Below, piece by piece: positions 17,413 through 28,799 of a stretch of 64,000 bases of DNA. The notes under the pieces are model-generated. The model ran no database searches. It had not been told where the DNA came from and saw only the letters and a list, made by a program, of their open reading frames with translations. Positions within the stretch are counted from its first letter, which is position 1; every line of letters begins with the position of its first letter. A program made the translations under genes and the position numbers. Source of the DNA: Legionella sp. (GTDB lineage: Bacteria; Pseudomonadota; Gammaproteobacteria; Legionellales; Legionellaceae); the NCBI GenBank assembly GCA_031291095.1, contig JARLJR010000034.1:1-64000 (forward strand). Direction: 5' to 3'.

Positions 17413-18483
17413 ATGCATAAAAAATTTTTGCTCTCAGCACTCGAACAAGCCCGACTTGGGCTAGGTTTTTGCGCTCCCAATCCCTGTGTTGGAGCTGTAG
17501 CTGTGCAAAATGGAAATATTATAGCACAGGCAAGCCATGGTGGGGCAGGAACTCCACATGCTGAACCATTATTGTTAGCACAGATCCCACCTAAAACGCC
17601 AGGAATAAGTCTTTATATTTCCCTTGAGCCTTGCAATCACTGGGGACGAACTCCTCCCTGTGTTGATGCAATTATCAACCATGGCGGAATTGAACATGTT
17701 ATTTTTGCTCATCCGGATCCCAATCCTATCGTGGCTCAAAATAATTCGTCTGAAAAGTTACGTGCTCAAGGAATTCAGGTTACGCATTATCCAGTAGAAG
17801 AGATTACTGAGTTTTATAAAAGTTACACCCATTGGGTTTTAACCCGCAGACCACGAGTGACGGTGAAAATAGCCCATACTCTAAATGGTAAAATTGGCCG
17901 TGCAGTTGGTGAGCGGGTTATGTTATCGAATTCCCTCTGTGGGGAGTTTACCCATCAAAAACGAGCAGAGTCGGATGTGATTTTGACTAGTGCACGCACA
18001 GTTCATCTAGATAATCCTAAGTTGAATGTACGCTTAGGAAATGAGGAAAGGGCAAAGCCTATAGCCATTATTGATAGGCAATTAACACTGAATAAAGAAG
18101 CAACCATTTTTTCAACAGCCTCTCATTGTCATATTTATCATTGTGATGAGCGGCAAGCCACTTATCCAAACAGTAGTATGCATTTAATGCCTATGGTGGA
18201 TGGGGGGATGGATTTAGCTGCGGTAATTCAGCACTTAGGTGAACAAGGGTATCATGATGTTTGGGTCGAAGCCGGTGGTGCTATTTTTAGCGCCTTACAT
18301 CGTGAAGGATTAGTTCATCGAACTTATTTGTATCTCGTTCCAACCAGTTTGGAGCCCAATGCAATTTCTGCATATCAGCAAAAAGAGATATTTAACCGTC
18401 CACATACTGTCTCATGGAAGGCTATGGGGGATAATATGATCGCATGTATCGATTGGCAAGAAGACCAATCTACTCTGCATTAA
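17413..18483 (+). CDS. ribD: Bifunctional riboflavin deaminase/reductase RibD
   Basis: 356 residues. The N-terminal deaminase domain has APNPCVGAV at 21-29, the zinc HAE in GTPHAEPL, and the second zinc motif EPCNHWGRTPPC. The C-terminal reductase domain starts near 155 (RPRVTVKIAHTLNGKIG). It carries out the second and third steps of riboflavin synthesis. ribBA follows 14 bp after the stop. No FMN riboswitch is seen in the short 5' region. Confidence 0.95.
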   Translation: MHKKFLLSALEQARLGLGFCAPNPCVGAVAVQNGNIIAQASHGGAGTPHAEPLLLAQIPPKTPGISLYISLEPCNHWGRTPPCVDAIINHGGIEHVIFAHPDPNPIVAQNNSSEKLRAQGIQVTHYPVEEITEFYKSYTHWVLTRRPRVTVKIAHTLNGKIGRAVGERVMLSNSLCGEFTHQKRAESDVILTSARTVHLDNPKLNVRLGNEERAKPIAIIDRQLTLNKEATIFSTASHCHIYHCDERQATYPNSSMHLMPMVDGGMDLAAVIQHLGEQGYHDVWVEAGGAIFSALHREGLVHRTYLYLVPTSLEPNAISAYQQKEIFNRPHTVSWKAMGDNMIACIDWQEDQSTLH

Positions 18484-18497
18484 ATGAGGTCGCGTTT

Positions 18498-19706
18498 ATG
18501 AAGCATTTACTTGCAACAATAGAACAGGCAGTGGAAACACTAAAAGCCGGTAACATGATTATCTTAATCGATGATGAAGATAGAGAAAATGAAGGGGATT
18601 TAATCATCGCAGCGGAGCATGCTACCCCTGAAGCAATCAATTTTATGTCGCGTTATGGTTGTGGCTTAATTTGTTTGTCGATGGCCGAAGAGCTCGTTGA
18701 CAAATTACAATTACCCATGATGGCTCAAAAGAATAAATCACCTTACGGCACCGCCTTTACTGTTTCTATTGAAGCGGCAGAAGGTGTTTCGACTGGGATT
18801 TCAGCAAAAGATCGATCTCATACCATTCAGGTCGCTATTAATTCTGCAAGCACTGCTGCGGATATTATTTCTCCTGGACATGTTTTTCCTTTACGCGCTC
18901 GAAAAAAAGGTGTGTTAGAACGACAAGGCCAAACTGAAGGAAGTGTTGATTTAGCGAGGCTTGCAGGTTTAACTCCTGCTGCAGTGATTTGTGAAATTAT
19001 TAATGAAGATGGCACCATGAGCCGTTTTGATGATTTAGTTTGTTTTTCACAACAGCACAATATTCCTTTAGTTACGATTAAAGACTTAATTGACTACAGA
19101 GTTCGCCACGAAGTGTTAGTGAGCGAGGCAGCATCCGCGCGCATTCCCTTGCAAGATATGGGGGATTTTAATATGACTGTATTTACTAATGAGTTGGATT
19201 TAAAAGAACATTTTGCCTTGGTTAAGCCTGCTCAACATGCAAATCGCGTGCCTCTGGTTCGTATTCATTCTGAATGCATTACGGGCGATATTTTCGGTTC
19301 ATGCAAGTGTGATTGCGGCAAGCAACTTGACCAGTCATTAGCCCAGATTGCTGTAGAAGGGGGCATATTAATTTATTTGCGCCAAGAAGGGCGAGGTATT
19401 GGTTTAGCTAATAAGTTAAAGGCCTACGCGTTGCAAGATCAAGGTATGGATACGGTGGATGCGAATTGTAAGCTAGGCCTCCCCGTGGATAATCGTGATT
19501 ACACTATTGCCTATCAAATATTAAAGCATTTTGGAATTGATAACATAAGATTATTAACCAATAACCCACTTAAAATTGCTGCTATTGAGAATTTTGGTGT
19601 TACTGTAACACAGCGTATTCCTTTAGAGATTGATCCGACGACAGAGAGTCAGGGGTATTTAAAAACTAAAAAGGAAAAAATGGGACATTTTTTGGAAATT
19701 AGTTAG
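18498..19706 (+). CDS. ribBA: RibBA: DHBP synthase / GTP cyclohydrolase II
   Basis: 402 residues from ATG 18498. The N-terminal half is 3,4-dihydroxy-2-butanone-4-phosphate synthase (IDDEDRENEGDL near 24). The C-terminal half is GTP cyclohydrolase II, with zinc cysteines in SECITGDIFGSCKCDCG and RQEGRGIGL. It supplies both branch precursors of riboflavin. Both domains look intact. An in-frame ATG at 18444 lies inside ribD and is rejected as start. The gene forms an operon with ribD. Confidence 0.95.
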   Translation: MKHLLATIEQAVETLKAGNMIILIDDEDRENEGDLIIAAEHATPEAINFMSRYGCGLICLSMAEELVDKLQLPMMAQKNKSPYGTAFTVSIEAAEGVSTGISAKDRSHTIQVAINSASTAADIISPGHVFPLRARKKGVLERQGQTEGSVDLARLAGLTPAAVICEIINEDGTMSRFDDLVCFSQQHNIPLVTIKDLIDYRVRHEVLVSEAASARIPLQDMGDFNMTVFTNELDLKEHFALVKPAQHANRVPLVRIHSECITGDIFGSCKCDCGKQLDQSLAQIAVEGGILIYLRQEGRGIGLANKLKAYALQDQGMDTVDANCKLGLPVDNRDYTIAYQILKHFGIDNIRLLTNNPLKIAAIENFGVTVTQRIPLEIDPTTESQGYLKTKKEKMGHFLEIS

Positions 19707-22494
<2,788 letters not shown>

Positions 22495-22575
22495 CAAACG
22501 TGGCCTGATCGCTTGCAATCTAATTTGTAAGCGTTCACGATGCATGCTATTTCATTAAAGTAAATAAAAATTGCC

Positions 22576-22644
22576 GTCATCGCGAGCGAAGCAACCCAGG
22601 GTTCTGTGCTTCGAACGCCTTCGTCACTACATTCTTCGCAATGA
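22576..22644. repeat. Interspersed inverted-repeat element, family B (copy 2)
   Basis: Begins GTCATCGCGAGCGAAGCAACC and ends CGCAATGA. It shares the 'gaagcaacccagggttc' and 'ttcgtcacta' blocks with the copies at 12560 and 40265. It lies downstream of kdsA. Confidence 0.7.
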
Positions 22645-22692
22645 AGAAATTTACATACATCGTGAACGTTTACTCTGATTGCTGCTGTTGGG

Positions 22693-22722
22693 AAAACCTG
22701 GTTGTTTGCAACCAGGTTTTTT
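22693..22722. terminator. Bidirectional intrinsic terminator
   Basis: AAAACCTGGTTG - TTTG - CAACCAGGTTTT, a perfect 12-bp stem flanked by an A-run on one side and a T-run on the other. It sits between the convergent kdsA and the minus-strand gene ending at 22736, so it can stop transcription from both sides. Confidence 0.88.
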
Positions 22723-22735
22723 AAGAGGGATATTG

Positions 22736-25060
22736 CTATTTTACGGGCTGTATCGAAGAATCGATTCCTGGCTCTTGATCCTGTTCTTGCTCCTGACCTG
22801 CTTGCGGTTCAGGCTTTATAGTTAAACCAGCAACATTCTTTCTCATAGTTGATGCGGCATCATTTTCAAAAAAGGTATAACGACCAGTTGTTAGGCGATT
22901 CACACCGGCGGCTACGATATAACCAACAATTAATAAAGAAATAGCCAACAGTATATTTGAAATAATGCGTCTAAAACTTTCATGTTTGTCTAATTCTTCT
23001 CTAGGTTTTAATAACTCATGCATACACTCATTTTTAAAATCAGCAAGCGCTTCTTCCTCATCTTCAGTAGGATTATTACAATATTGGTCAATAATATCCT
23101 GAAGGGCTGAAATTAACTGATCCGCTTCGAGCTCTACATTTTTCAGTTTTTTCTTGACGAAGCTTTGCTTCAGTTCAACCAGGCTATCAATATCGTTTAG
23201 AATCGGAGCAATTCTTGCCATACGTGCTTGGGTTAGTTTTCCTTGTTTTAGGAGTTGCTCGTATCTTAGTTGAGCCTCTTGAATTTCAGCTTGAAGCCTT
23301 TGTTGTGCGAGTAAATGCTCGTCTGCGAGTCTTTGCTGTGCTTCTAAATGCTCAAGTTGCAGTTGTTGTTTTGCTGCTTCAGCCACTACTTTATAGTTTG
23401 CAAGCTCTTGTTCCAGTTGTTGCTTGCTATCCTTTTCTTGTCTCAATAATTCTTGTTGCTCATCCATTGCAGCTTGTGAATGCAATTTAGGTGCTTGGCT
23501 TAAAAGGATACGGCATTGATTAATTTGTTGATCTAATTCTCTAACCTTTTCCGCACTAACCCCAACTACAGGATTGACTACGATTACGCTTTGTCCTAAA
23601 TCATTTTCAGTTACGGACAATGAGTCCTGGGGTTGGAGCAATACAGATAATTGTCGCTCTAACTCCAAAAGAAAATTGGAAAGTCCTGGATCTTTATTAA
23701 TATAATCCGATTCAAAGTACTGTTTGATTGCAACCATTTTTTGCACAAGCTCATTTCGATCTTCTTGCAACTCTTCATAGCGTGCTTTTAACATTAACTC
23801 TTGATGCGTAGCATTTAGCCCATTATCAAGATCAAGTTGTAATTTAAACAGTTCATCAATACGCGCAATAGCCTCTTTATATTGGGTAGGTATTAATTCT
23901 GTGGTTGTGATTTGCTCGATTAGGTTAATAAAGTCTTCATAGGAGTCGACCTCGCCTTTCTGGAGTTTTTTAATAAGCTCTAATAGATTATTTTGTAAGA
24001 GTTGAAAGTCTTGTTGTTGTGCTAGAACTAAACTGCTGTTTTTGATGAACGCAGTATAAACACGCTGTAAATAAGTTTTAAAATCAAGGGCGATATAACT
24101 TACGCATTCTTGTTTTTGGGAGCTAGCAGTTGCTGGCTTTTTCAAAAGATGGCCTAAGAGTTCAGCTTCTGATTTTTTGGCTGCTGCTTGCTTGAGCGCG
24201 TCTAAGAAGCTTTTAATTGCAGGCCAATTATCATCGGTCAAGGTAACTTGCATCGCACCATATTTTTCAGGTGGGAAATAACCTTTTTCCAAGATGAGTT
24301 TAGCTTGATACACAGGGTCACTAAAATATAATGACGCAGCTGCAGTATATACGTCAGAAGCCCCAGTTAACGAATGCCCTTGACCAAATTGGTCATTATT
24401 CTGTTGTTCTGCTTCACTGTATGTCTGATGTCCAGTGAATAATTCTAAAATAGATGCAGCAGGCGCACTTTGCTCCAACCCAACCATTAACAAATTATCA
24501 GGGGTATTTTTGTGAAAATAAACATGCCCACTAAATCCATTGGTAGAAATCGTCTTACCATAGAAATTCTGCTTGCCTTCTCCACCCATAGCGATATTGA
24601 CCCCAAAATCGCGAGGGGTATTTAACATAGCAGGCAGTTGTCCGCGCAAGCCTATAATTAATCCTTTACCTTCAACAATAGTATTTTCGCTGCGGTATAC
24701 ATTATGAGTTGCTGAACGAGAAAATACAGAGTTTACTGAATCAGCATCTGGAAAATAGCTTAATAACTCTGCTCTATGAGTTTCGGAAAGCTCTTGATAA
24801 TCGAGAATAATACGGCTAGCGTGCGATAAATAATCAGCGATTGTTAACTGATCATTCGGCGCTTGTAATTCTTCAGATGAAGAAAAGGCTGAGCGGGTTT
24901 TAAAATCACCAGCAGCGACACAAGCACTTAATAATTGCATGATTTGGGTACCCACGTCAGTGGGATGATTGTGTAAAAATGTATTAGCCCATTGGCTCGC
25001 TACAGTTTGTTGATCCTGTTCAATGGTGGATGCAACGATGTCTAATTTTTTATCAGTCAT
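22736..25060 (-). CDS. Candidate Dot/Icm effector with coiled coil and C-terminal membrane segment
   Basis: 774 residues from ATG 25060. The first 300 residues form a globular domain of unrecognised family. A long Gln/Glu/Leu-rich coiled coil spans about 430-650 (LLRQEKDSKQQLEQELANYK region), a transmembrane segment lies at about 700-721 (ISNILLAISLLIVGYIV), and the tail is Glu/Gln-rich and polar. Large, coiled-coil, membrane-anchored and flanked by core genes: all usual for Legionella effectors. A tandem PmrA-like site lies upstream. A TTG at 25102 is a less likely start. Enzymatic function unknown. Confidence 0.65.
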   Translation of the reverse strand: MTDKKLDIVASTIEQDQQTVASQWANTFLHNHPTDVGTQIMQLLSACVAAGDFKTRSAFSSSEELQAPNDQLTIADYLSHASRIILDYQELSETHRAELLSYFPDADSVNSVFSRSATHNVYRSENTIVEGKGLIIGLRGQLPAMLNTPRDFGVNIAMGGEGKQNFYGKTISTNGFSGHVYFHKNTPDNLLMVGLEQSAPAASILELFTGHQTYSEAEQQNNDQFGQGHSLTGASDVYTAAASLYFSDPVYQAKLILEKGYFPPEKYGAMQVTLTDDNWPAIKSFLDALKQAAAKKSEAELLGHLLKKPATASSQKQECVSYIALDFKTYLQRVYTAFIKNSSLVLAQQQDFQLLQNNLLELIKKLQKGEVDSYEDFINLIEQITTTELIPTQYKEAIARIDELFKLQLDLDNGLNATHQELMLKARYEELQEDRNELVQKMVAIKQYFESDYINKDPGLSNFLLELERQLSVLLQPQDSLSVTENDLGQSVIVVNPVVGVSAEKVRELDQQINQCRILLSQAPKLHSQAAMDEQQELLRQEKDSKQQLEQELANYKVVAEAAKQQLQLEHLEAQQRLADEHLLAQQRLQAEIQEAQLRYEQLLKQGKLTQARMARIAPILNDIDSLVELKQSFVKKKLKNVELEADQLISALQDIIDQYCNNPTEDEEEALADFKNECMHELLKPREELDKHESFRRIISNILLAISLLIVGYIVAAGVNRLTTGRYTFFENDAASTMRKNVAGLTIKPEPQAGQEQEQDQEPGIDSSIQPVK

Positions 25061-25097
25061 TCTTCTGTACTTATTAAAGGCAATAATAGTTAATAAT

Positions 25098-25125
25098 AAC
25101 AAACGGAGCTTAAGAAAATATTATG
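25098..25125 (-). promoter_or_regulatory. PmrA-like tandem box and -10 for the 25060 gene
   Basis: Read on the minus strand: CATAATATT (25125-25117), 2 nt, CTTAAGCTC (25114-25106), so the half-sites begin 11 bp apart, one helical turn. A TATTAT sits about 7 nt further on as a -10. The consensus known from L. pneumophila PmrA sites is cTTAATatT in tandem. Each half-site deviates somewhat. Found by eye. Confidence 0.5.
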
Positions 25126-25251
25126 AAGTGCACTTTTTATTTTCTTTTTGATCCTTTTAGAGGTAGCTTATAGTAATTTTATTTTACAATGTTTGTCAAT
25201 TTAATGAAAATTGAAAAAAAAGTGTAAATTAGAGGGCTTGACCTACTTTAT

Positions 25252-25284
25252 TTAATATTTGGTTAATATTTAGTGATCTATGCT
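25252..25284 (+). promoter_or_regulatory. PmrA-like tandem box and -10 for the 25319 gene
   Basis: Two identical octamers TTAATATT at 25252-25259 and 25263-25270, starting 11 bp apart, followed 8 nt later by TATGCT (25279-25284) as a -10. The match to the tandem cTTAATatT PmrA consensus is close, and the box overlaps the -35 position, as expected for an activator site. The start codon is 35 bp downstream. Confidence 0.65.
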
Positions 25285-25318
25285 AGTGCATATAGAGCTT
25301 TACTAAGTGGTAATCATA

Positions 25319-26470
25319 ATGCAAGAAAAGGTGGATGGGGTTCATAACCGGGTAAATGGAATTATTGCGTATATTGAAAGGAATTTTCCAAGTCCAGATG
25401 AAGCGGTTAATGCACATTTTATCTATATTAAATCTTTATTAAGACAAAGCTTTGCTGGAAGTAATAGCAATGAAATTAATATTGCTAAGCTTTATGAAGC
25501 AATTCATTACATTGAAACCATAAAAATCCGAACTCAATCCTCTTTCTTTTCTCAACAAAATGCAAAAGTCATGACTATGGCCGATAAGATGGTCCAAAAG
25601 GGGGAGTGCATCCTTCCGAGTGATGAGCGAGCACAAAAAGCGATTAGTGTAATTATTTCAGCTGGCCCAGTTCCAGTCAAGGCCGAACACCATTTTGGTG
25701 CAGTGCATCATGCTTTGGTTGAGTTGGTTTCTACCCGTTATCAGTTTTTAAAAAATGAAGAGAAACATGAAAAGGTTAAAAAGGCTCCCTTAAGGTGGAA
25801 TTATAATTATCCACTTGATGAGGAGTTAGGTGAGGTGATGAATCAAAGTATAGGAGAATGGCAGGCTCACCACACGCCGATGCAAGCTGAGCCTACAAAA
25901 GCGTATAGAGATTTTAAGCGGGATATCAGTATTCGTGGGATTACCGCGGCAACGGATAAAGAAGTGGATGATGTATTGGAATATCTGGTTAAAGGAAGTT
26001 CTTATTCATTAGAAGAGCAAAAAGTTATAAAACGATGGTTGCAATCTAATGGTGGTCAGGATATGAACCGCTTTTTAGATCTCTTATTAATAAGTGGCGA
26101 GTTTACTCCAGATCCTTCCTCCTTGGTAAATACAGAAAGTATGGAGCAGGGATGGAGTATTGAAAATGGTAACGTTGTGTTTTCCTATGAATCCGTTATT
26201 TACTCGATTAATGTGGATGGTGATGTAAGGGTGAATAATGGTAAAGGCCAATTAGTAATCGAAGAAAATCCCGAAAAAATAAAAGATAAATCTGGCAATT
26301 ATTCTGTTCCTCCTTTAATGAGAGTTAAAAGTAAAATTGAATTAAATATCAATGAGGGTGTCGTGATTCCGTCAATCACTTCATTAAGCGTCCAAAGTTA
26401 TAATTCTGCATTATTAGACCCAGGTTCAAAGATATTGAACGATACGGGACTTTCAATGTATAATAAATAA
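25319..26470 (+). CDS. Hypothetical protein, candidate effector (PmrA-box gene)
   Basis: 383 residues from ATG 25319; a GTG 12 bp upstream is the alternative. No signal peptide or membrane segment. The N-terminal 120 residues are helical; the middle carries a basic stretch (KNEEKHEKVKKAPL near 150); the last 100 residues look beta-rich (VRVNNGKGQLVIEENP). No family is recognised. The PmrA-like promoter and the adjacent F-box gene suggest a Dot/Icm effector, but nothing in the protein itself proves it. Confidence 0.6.
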   Translation: MQEKVDGVHNRVNGIIAYIERNFPSPDEAVNAHFIYIKSLLRQSFAGSNSNEINIAKLYEAIHYIETIKIRTQSSFFSQQNAKVMTMADKMVQKGECILPSDERAQKAISVIISAGPVPVKAEHHFGAVHHALVELVSTRYQFLKNEEKHEKVKKAPLRWNYNYPLDEELGEVMNQSIGEWQAHHTPMQAEPTKAYRDFKRDISIRGITAATDKEVDDVLEYLVKGSSYSLEEQKVIKRWLQSNGGQDMNRFLDLLLISGEFTPDPSSLVNTESMEQGWSIENGNVVFSYESVIYSINVDGDVRVNNGKGQLVIEENPEKIKDKSGNYSVPPLMRVKSKIELNINEGVVIPSITSLSVQSYNSALLDPGSKILNDTGLSMYNK

Positions 26471-26497
26471 TTCATTTATTAAATATATGAACAAAAT

Positions 26498-27106
26498 ATG
26501 GATAGCTTACCAGTAGAAATGATTGGTCATACATTGACGTTTTTAGATGCAAAATCATTATCAACCGTGAGTTATCTCTCACATTTTTTTCATACAGTTG
26601 CTACTGAGCAATTGCAGTGGATTAAACTGTGTTGTACCGAAGCTCTATGCCAACCTCTATTACGCGCTGCCATGCTTGAAGAGGAGCTGTTAAACAGAGA
26701 AATCGACGCAAAATCTTTATATACAAGTATTCAAGAAGGGGATATAGGTCAGATAAAGGACTTATTATTTTCCAAAGAGCAAGTTAGAGAGTTTGCACTC
26801 TATGCCCCTTTTTATGAACGGGCGATTCCACAATTTTTCCCCCGCGCTGTACATCCTGCGAGAAAATTATACCTCACTGAAGATAGTGCAAAGAAAGATA
26901 CACCTAATGCGGTAAAAGTAAAACATTGGCTTAGGGTAAAAGTATCCGTTGATAGAAATAGCTTTGATGAGTTGTATTATTCTCAACAACTGCAATCTGC
27001 AGAATCAATTAAATCAATGCCAATCATTGTCCAGCGTGAGTTGAAATGCAGTTTGTCTGCGGGGGAGGAGTCTAGGTTTGCTGTAAATCTTCAGGCAATA
27101 TCGTAA
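26498..27106 (+). CDS. F-box domain protein, candidate effector
   Basis: 202 residues. The first 45 match the eukaryotic F-box pattern: LPVEMIGHTLTFLD, then SLSTVSYLSHFF and a Trp near 40 (LQWIKLC). F-box proteins bind Skp1 and recruit substrates to SCF ubiquitin ligases. Bacteria have no such machinery, so the target would be a host cell. The remaining 155 residues, the presumed substrate-binding part, belong to no recognised family. It lies 27 bp after the previous gene and probably shares its PmrA-like promoter. No strong ribosome site is seen. Confidence 0.75.
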   Translation: MDSLPVEMIGHTLTFLDAKSLSTVSYLSHFFHTVATEQLQWIKLCCTEALCQPLLRAAMLEEELLNREIDAKSLYTSIQEGDIGQIKDLLFSKEQVREFALYAPFYERAIPQFFPRAVHPARKLYLTEDSAKKDTPNAVKVKHWLRVKVSVDRNSFDELYYSQQLQSAESIKSMPIIVQRELKCSLSAGEESRFAVNLQAIS

Positions 27107-27155
27107 ATTTAATTACTTTCGCGCGATTGTGGAATAATATTAGATTGCAATAATT

Positions 27156-27182
27156 GTAGCCTGGTTGCTTCAACCAGGCTAC
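27156..27182. terminator. Hairpin GTAGCCTGGTTG-CTT-CAACCAGGCTAC
   Basis: A perfect 12-bp stem with a 3-nt loop between the convergent F-box gene and fabI. There is no long T-run. Hairpins of the same GTAGCCTGG / GTAACCTGG type occur at 34594 and 46225, so it is both a likely terminator and an interspersed repeat. Confidence 0.75.
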
Positions 27183-27200
27183 GCTGATTTGATGAGTAAT

Positions 27201-27989
27201 TTAAGCTAAATCACTCATCGTAGAAACAGCATGATAACCCGCATCAACATGTACCACCTCACCAGTAATACCTGATGCCAAGCGTGAACATAAAAATGCA
27301 GCAGTATTTCCTACCTCTTCAATAGTCACGTTTCTATGCAGTGGCGTGATATTCGCATAAGCAGATTGAATCTTACGAAAATCTTTAATTCCTGCAGCGG
27401 CTAAAGTCTTAATTGGTCCTGCGGAGATGGCGTTAACACGTAAACCACGTTGTCCCAAACTTGATGCTAAATAACGTACAGAAGCTTCTAAGCTCGCCTT
27501 TGCAATGCCCATCACATTATAATTAGGTACCGCTTTTTCAGCACCATAATAACTAAGAGTAATGATAGAACCTTCAGTTCCTTCCATCATCGGCAGGGCT
27601 GCTTGGGCTAAACCAACCAAGCTGTATGCGCTGATATCATGAGCAATTTTAAAACCCTCACGAGTACAAGAAGTCACAAAGTCGCCGCTTATTTGGTCTG
27701 CAGGAGCATAAGCCACAGAATGAACCAGATTATCTAATTTATCCCAATGCTGTCCTAAGTTAGCAAACAGGGTTTTAATTTCTTCATCATGAGCAACATC
27801 ACAGGGGAATACAAGCGTTGAATTAAACTCAGCAGCCATTGACTCAACACGCTCTTTTAAGCGGTCGTTTTGATAGGTGAATGCTAATTCAGCACCTTGC
27901 TCATGAAAGGCTTTGGCAATTCCATAAGCAATAGATCGATTGCTCGCCAGACCAATGATCAGTGCTTTTTTACCAGCTAAAAAACCCAC
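27201..27989 (-). CDS. fabI: Enoyl-[acyl-carrier-protein] reductase (NADH), FabI
   Basis: 262 residues, the usual FabI length. The N-terminal NAD-binding turn reads [13 protein letters not shown]. The catalytic region has [19 protein letters not shown], holding the Tyr-x6-Lys pair. It carries out the last reduction of fatty-acid elongation. The start is GTG with AGGAG 8 nt upstream. It lies 16 bp after udk on the same strand, so the two probably form an operon. Confidence 0.95.
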   Translation of the reverse strand: MGFLAGKKALIIGLASNRSIAYGIAKAFHEQGAELAFTYQNDRLKERVESMAAEFNSTLVFPCDVAHDEEIKTLFANLGQHWDKLDNLVHSVAYAPADQISGDFVTSCTREGFKIAHDISAYSLVGLAQAALPMMEGTEGSIITLSYYGAEKAVPNYNVMGIAKASLEASVRYLASSLGQRGLRVNAISAGPIKTLAAAGIKDFRKIQSAYANITPLHRNVTIEEVGNTAAFLCSRLASGITGEVVHVDAGYHAVSTMSDLA

Positions 27990-28005
27990 AGTTATTCTCC
28001 TGTTA

Positions 28006-28644
28006 CTATTTGGTATTAGTATGTGAAGCTAATAATTCACGCATTTTTGCTTGAATCATTTCGATAGCAATTCTATTTTCACCGCCACGAGGTACAATAA
28101 TGTCCGCATAACGGCTTGATGGTTCAATAAACTGCAAGTACATAGGACGTACGGTCGTTTCGTATTGGTGAACGACAGACTCAAATGTTCTATGGCGCTC
28201 TACAACATCTCTTTTTAAACGTCGTGTCAGACAAACATCCAGAGGAGTAGACATAAAAATTCGAATGTCCATAATGTCACGTAATTCTTTATCACTAAAG
28301 AGTAAAATACCTTCCAGAATAATAATGGCATGTTTGCCGATTGTTCTAGTTTCTGGCAAACGAAGGTGTTTTGAGTGAGAGTAAATGGGAATCTCGACAG
28401 GTTTTCCCTCTCTGAGCTGACGCAAATGCTCGCATAAGAGTGCATGATCAAACGAATCAGGGTGATCATAATTTATTTTTTCTCGATCAGCGAAAGGCAA
28501 ATGCCCATTATCTTTGTAGTACGCATCTTCAGAGATAACTACTACATGATCGGAGCCTAACTCGTTAACAATAGTATTTGCAAAAAGACTTTTACCAGAC
28601 GCAGATGGGCCTGAAATCCCAATAATAATGACTTCTTTGTTCAT
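28006..28644 (-). CDS. udk: Uridine kinase
   Basis: 212 residues from ATG 28644, matching the usual length. The P-loop is GPSASGKS at 11-18; [25 protein letters not shown] (about 42-66) is the substrate-binding region; the [18 protein letters not shown] segment is the lid. It phosphorylates uridine and cytidine to the monophosphates for pyrimidine salvage. A GTG 72 bp upstream is in frame but would add residues foreign to the family. Confidence 0.92.
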   Translation of the reverse strand: MNKEVIIIGISGPSASGKSLFANTIVNELGSDHVVVISEDAYYKDNGHLPFADREKINYDHPDSFDHALLCEHLRQLREGKPVEIPIYSHSKHLRLPETRTIGKHAIIILEGILLFSDKELRDIMDIRIFMSTPLDVCLTRRLKRDVVERHRTFESVVHQYETTVRPMYLQFIEPSSRYADIIVPRGGENRIAIEMIQAKMRELLASHTNTK

Positions 28645-28745
28645 GATGACATCGCTTAAATTTTGGTACAAATGGTAATTGTTTTTTGTATCAAATTCAA
28701 TCTTTAATTGTGGCACTGGGCAACGTGGTCTGTATTAGTGTAGTG

Positions 28746-28781
28746 TAATACGGGGATTTGTGCCTATAACACCCCGTATTA
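28746..28781. terminator. Hairpin TAATACGGGG...CCCCGTATTA
   Basis: A perfect 10-bp inverted repeat with a 16-nt loop, 19 bp beyond the end of the phosphatase gene on its 3' side and upstream of udk. It probably terminates phosphatase transcription. Confidence 0.6.
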
Positions 28782-28799
28782 TCACCTCGTTTAATACGG

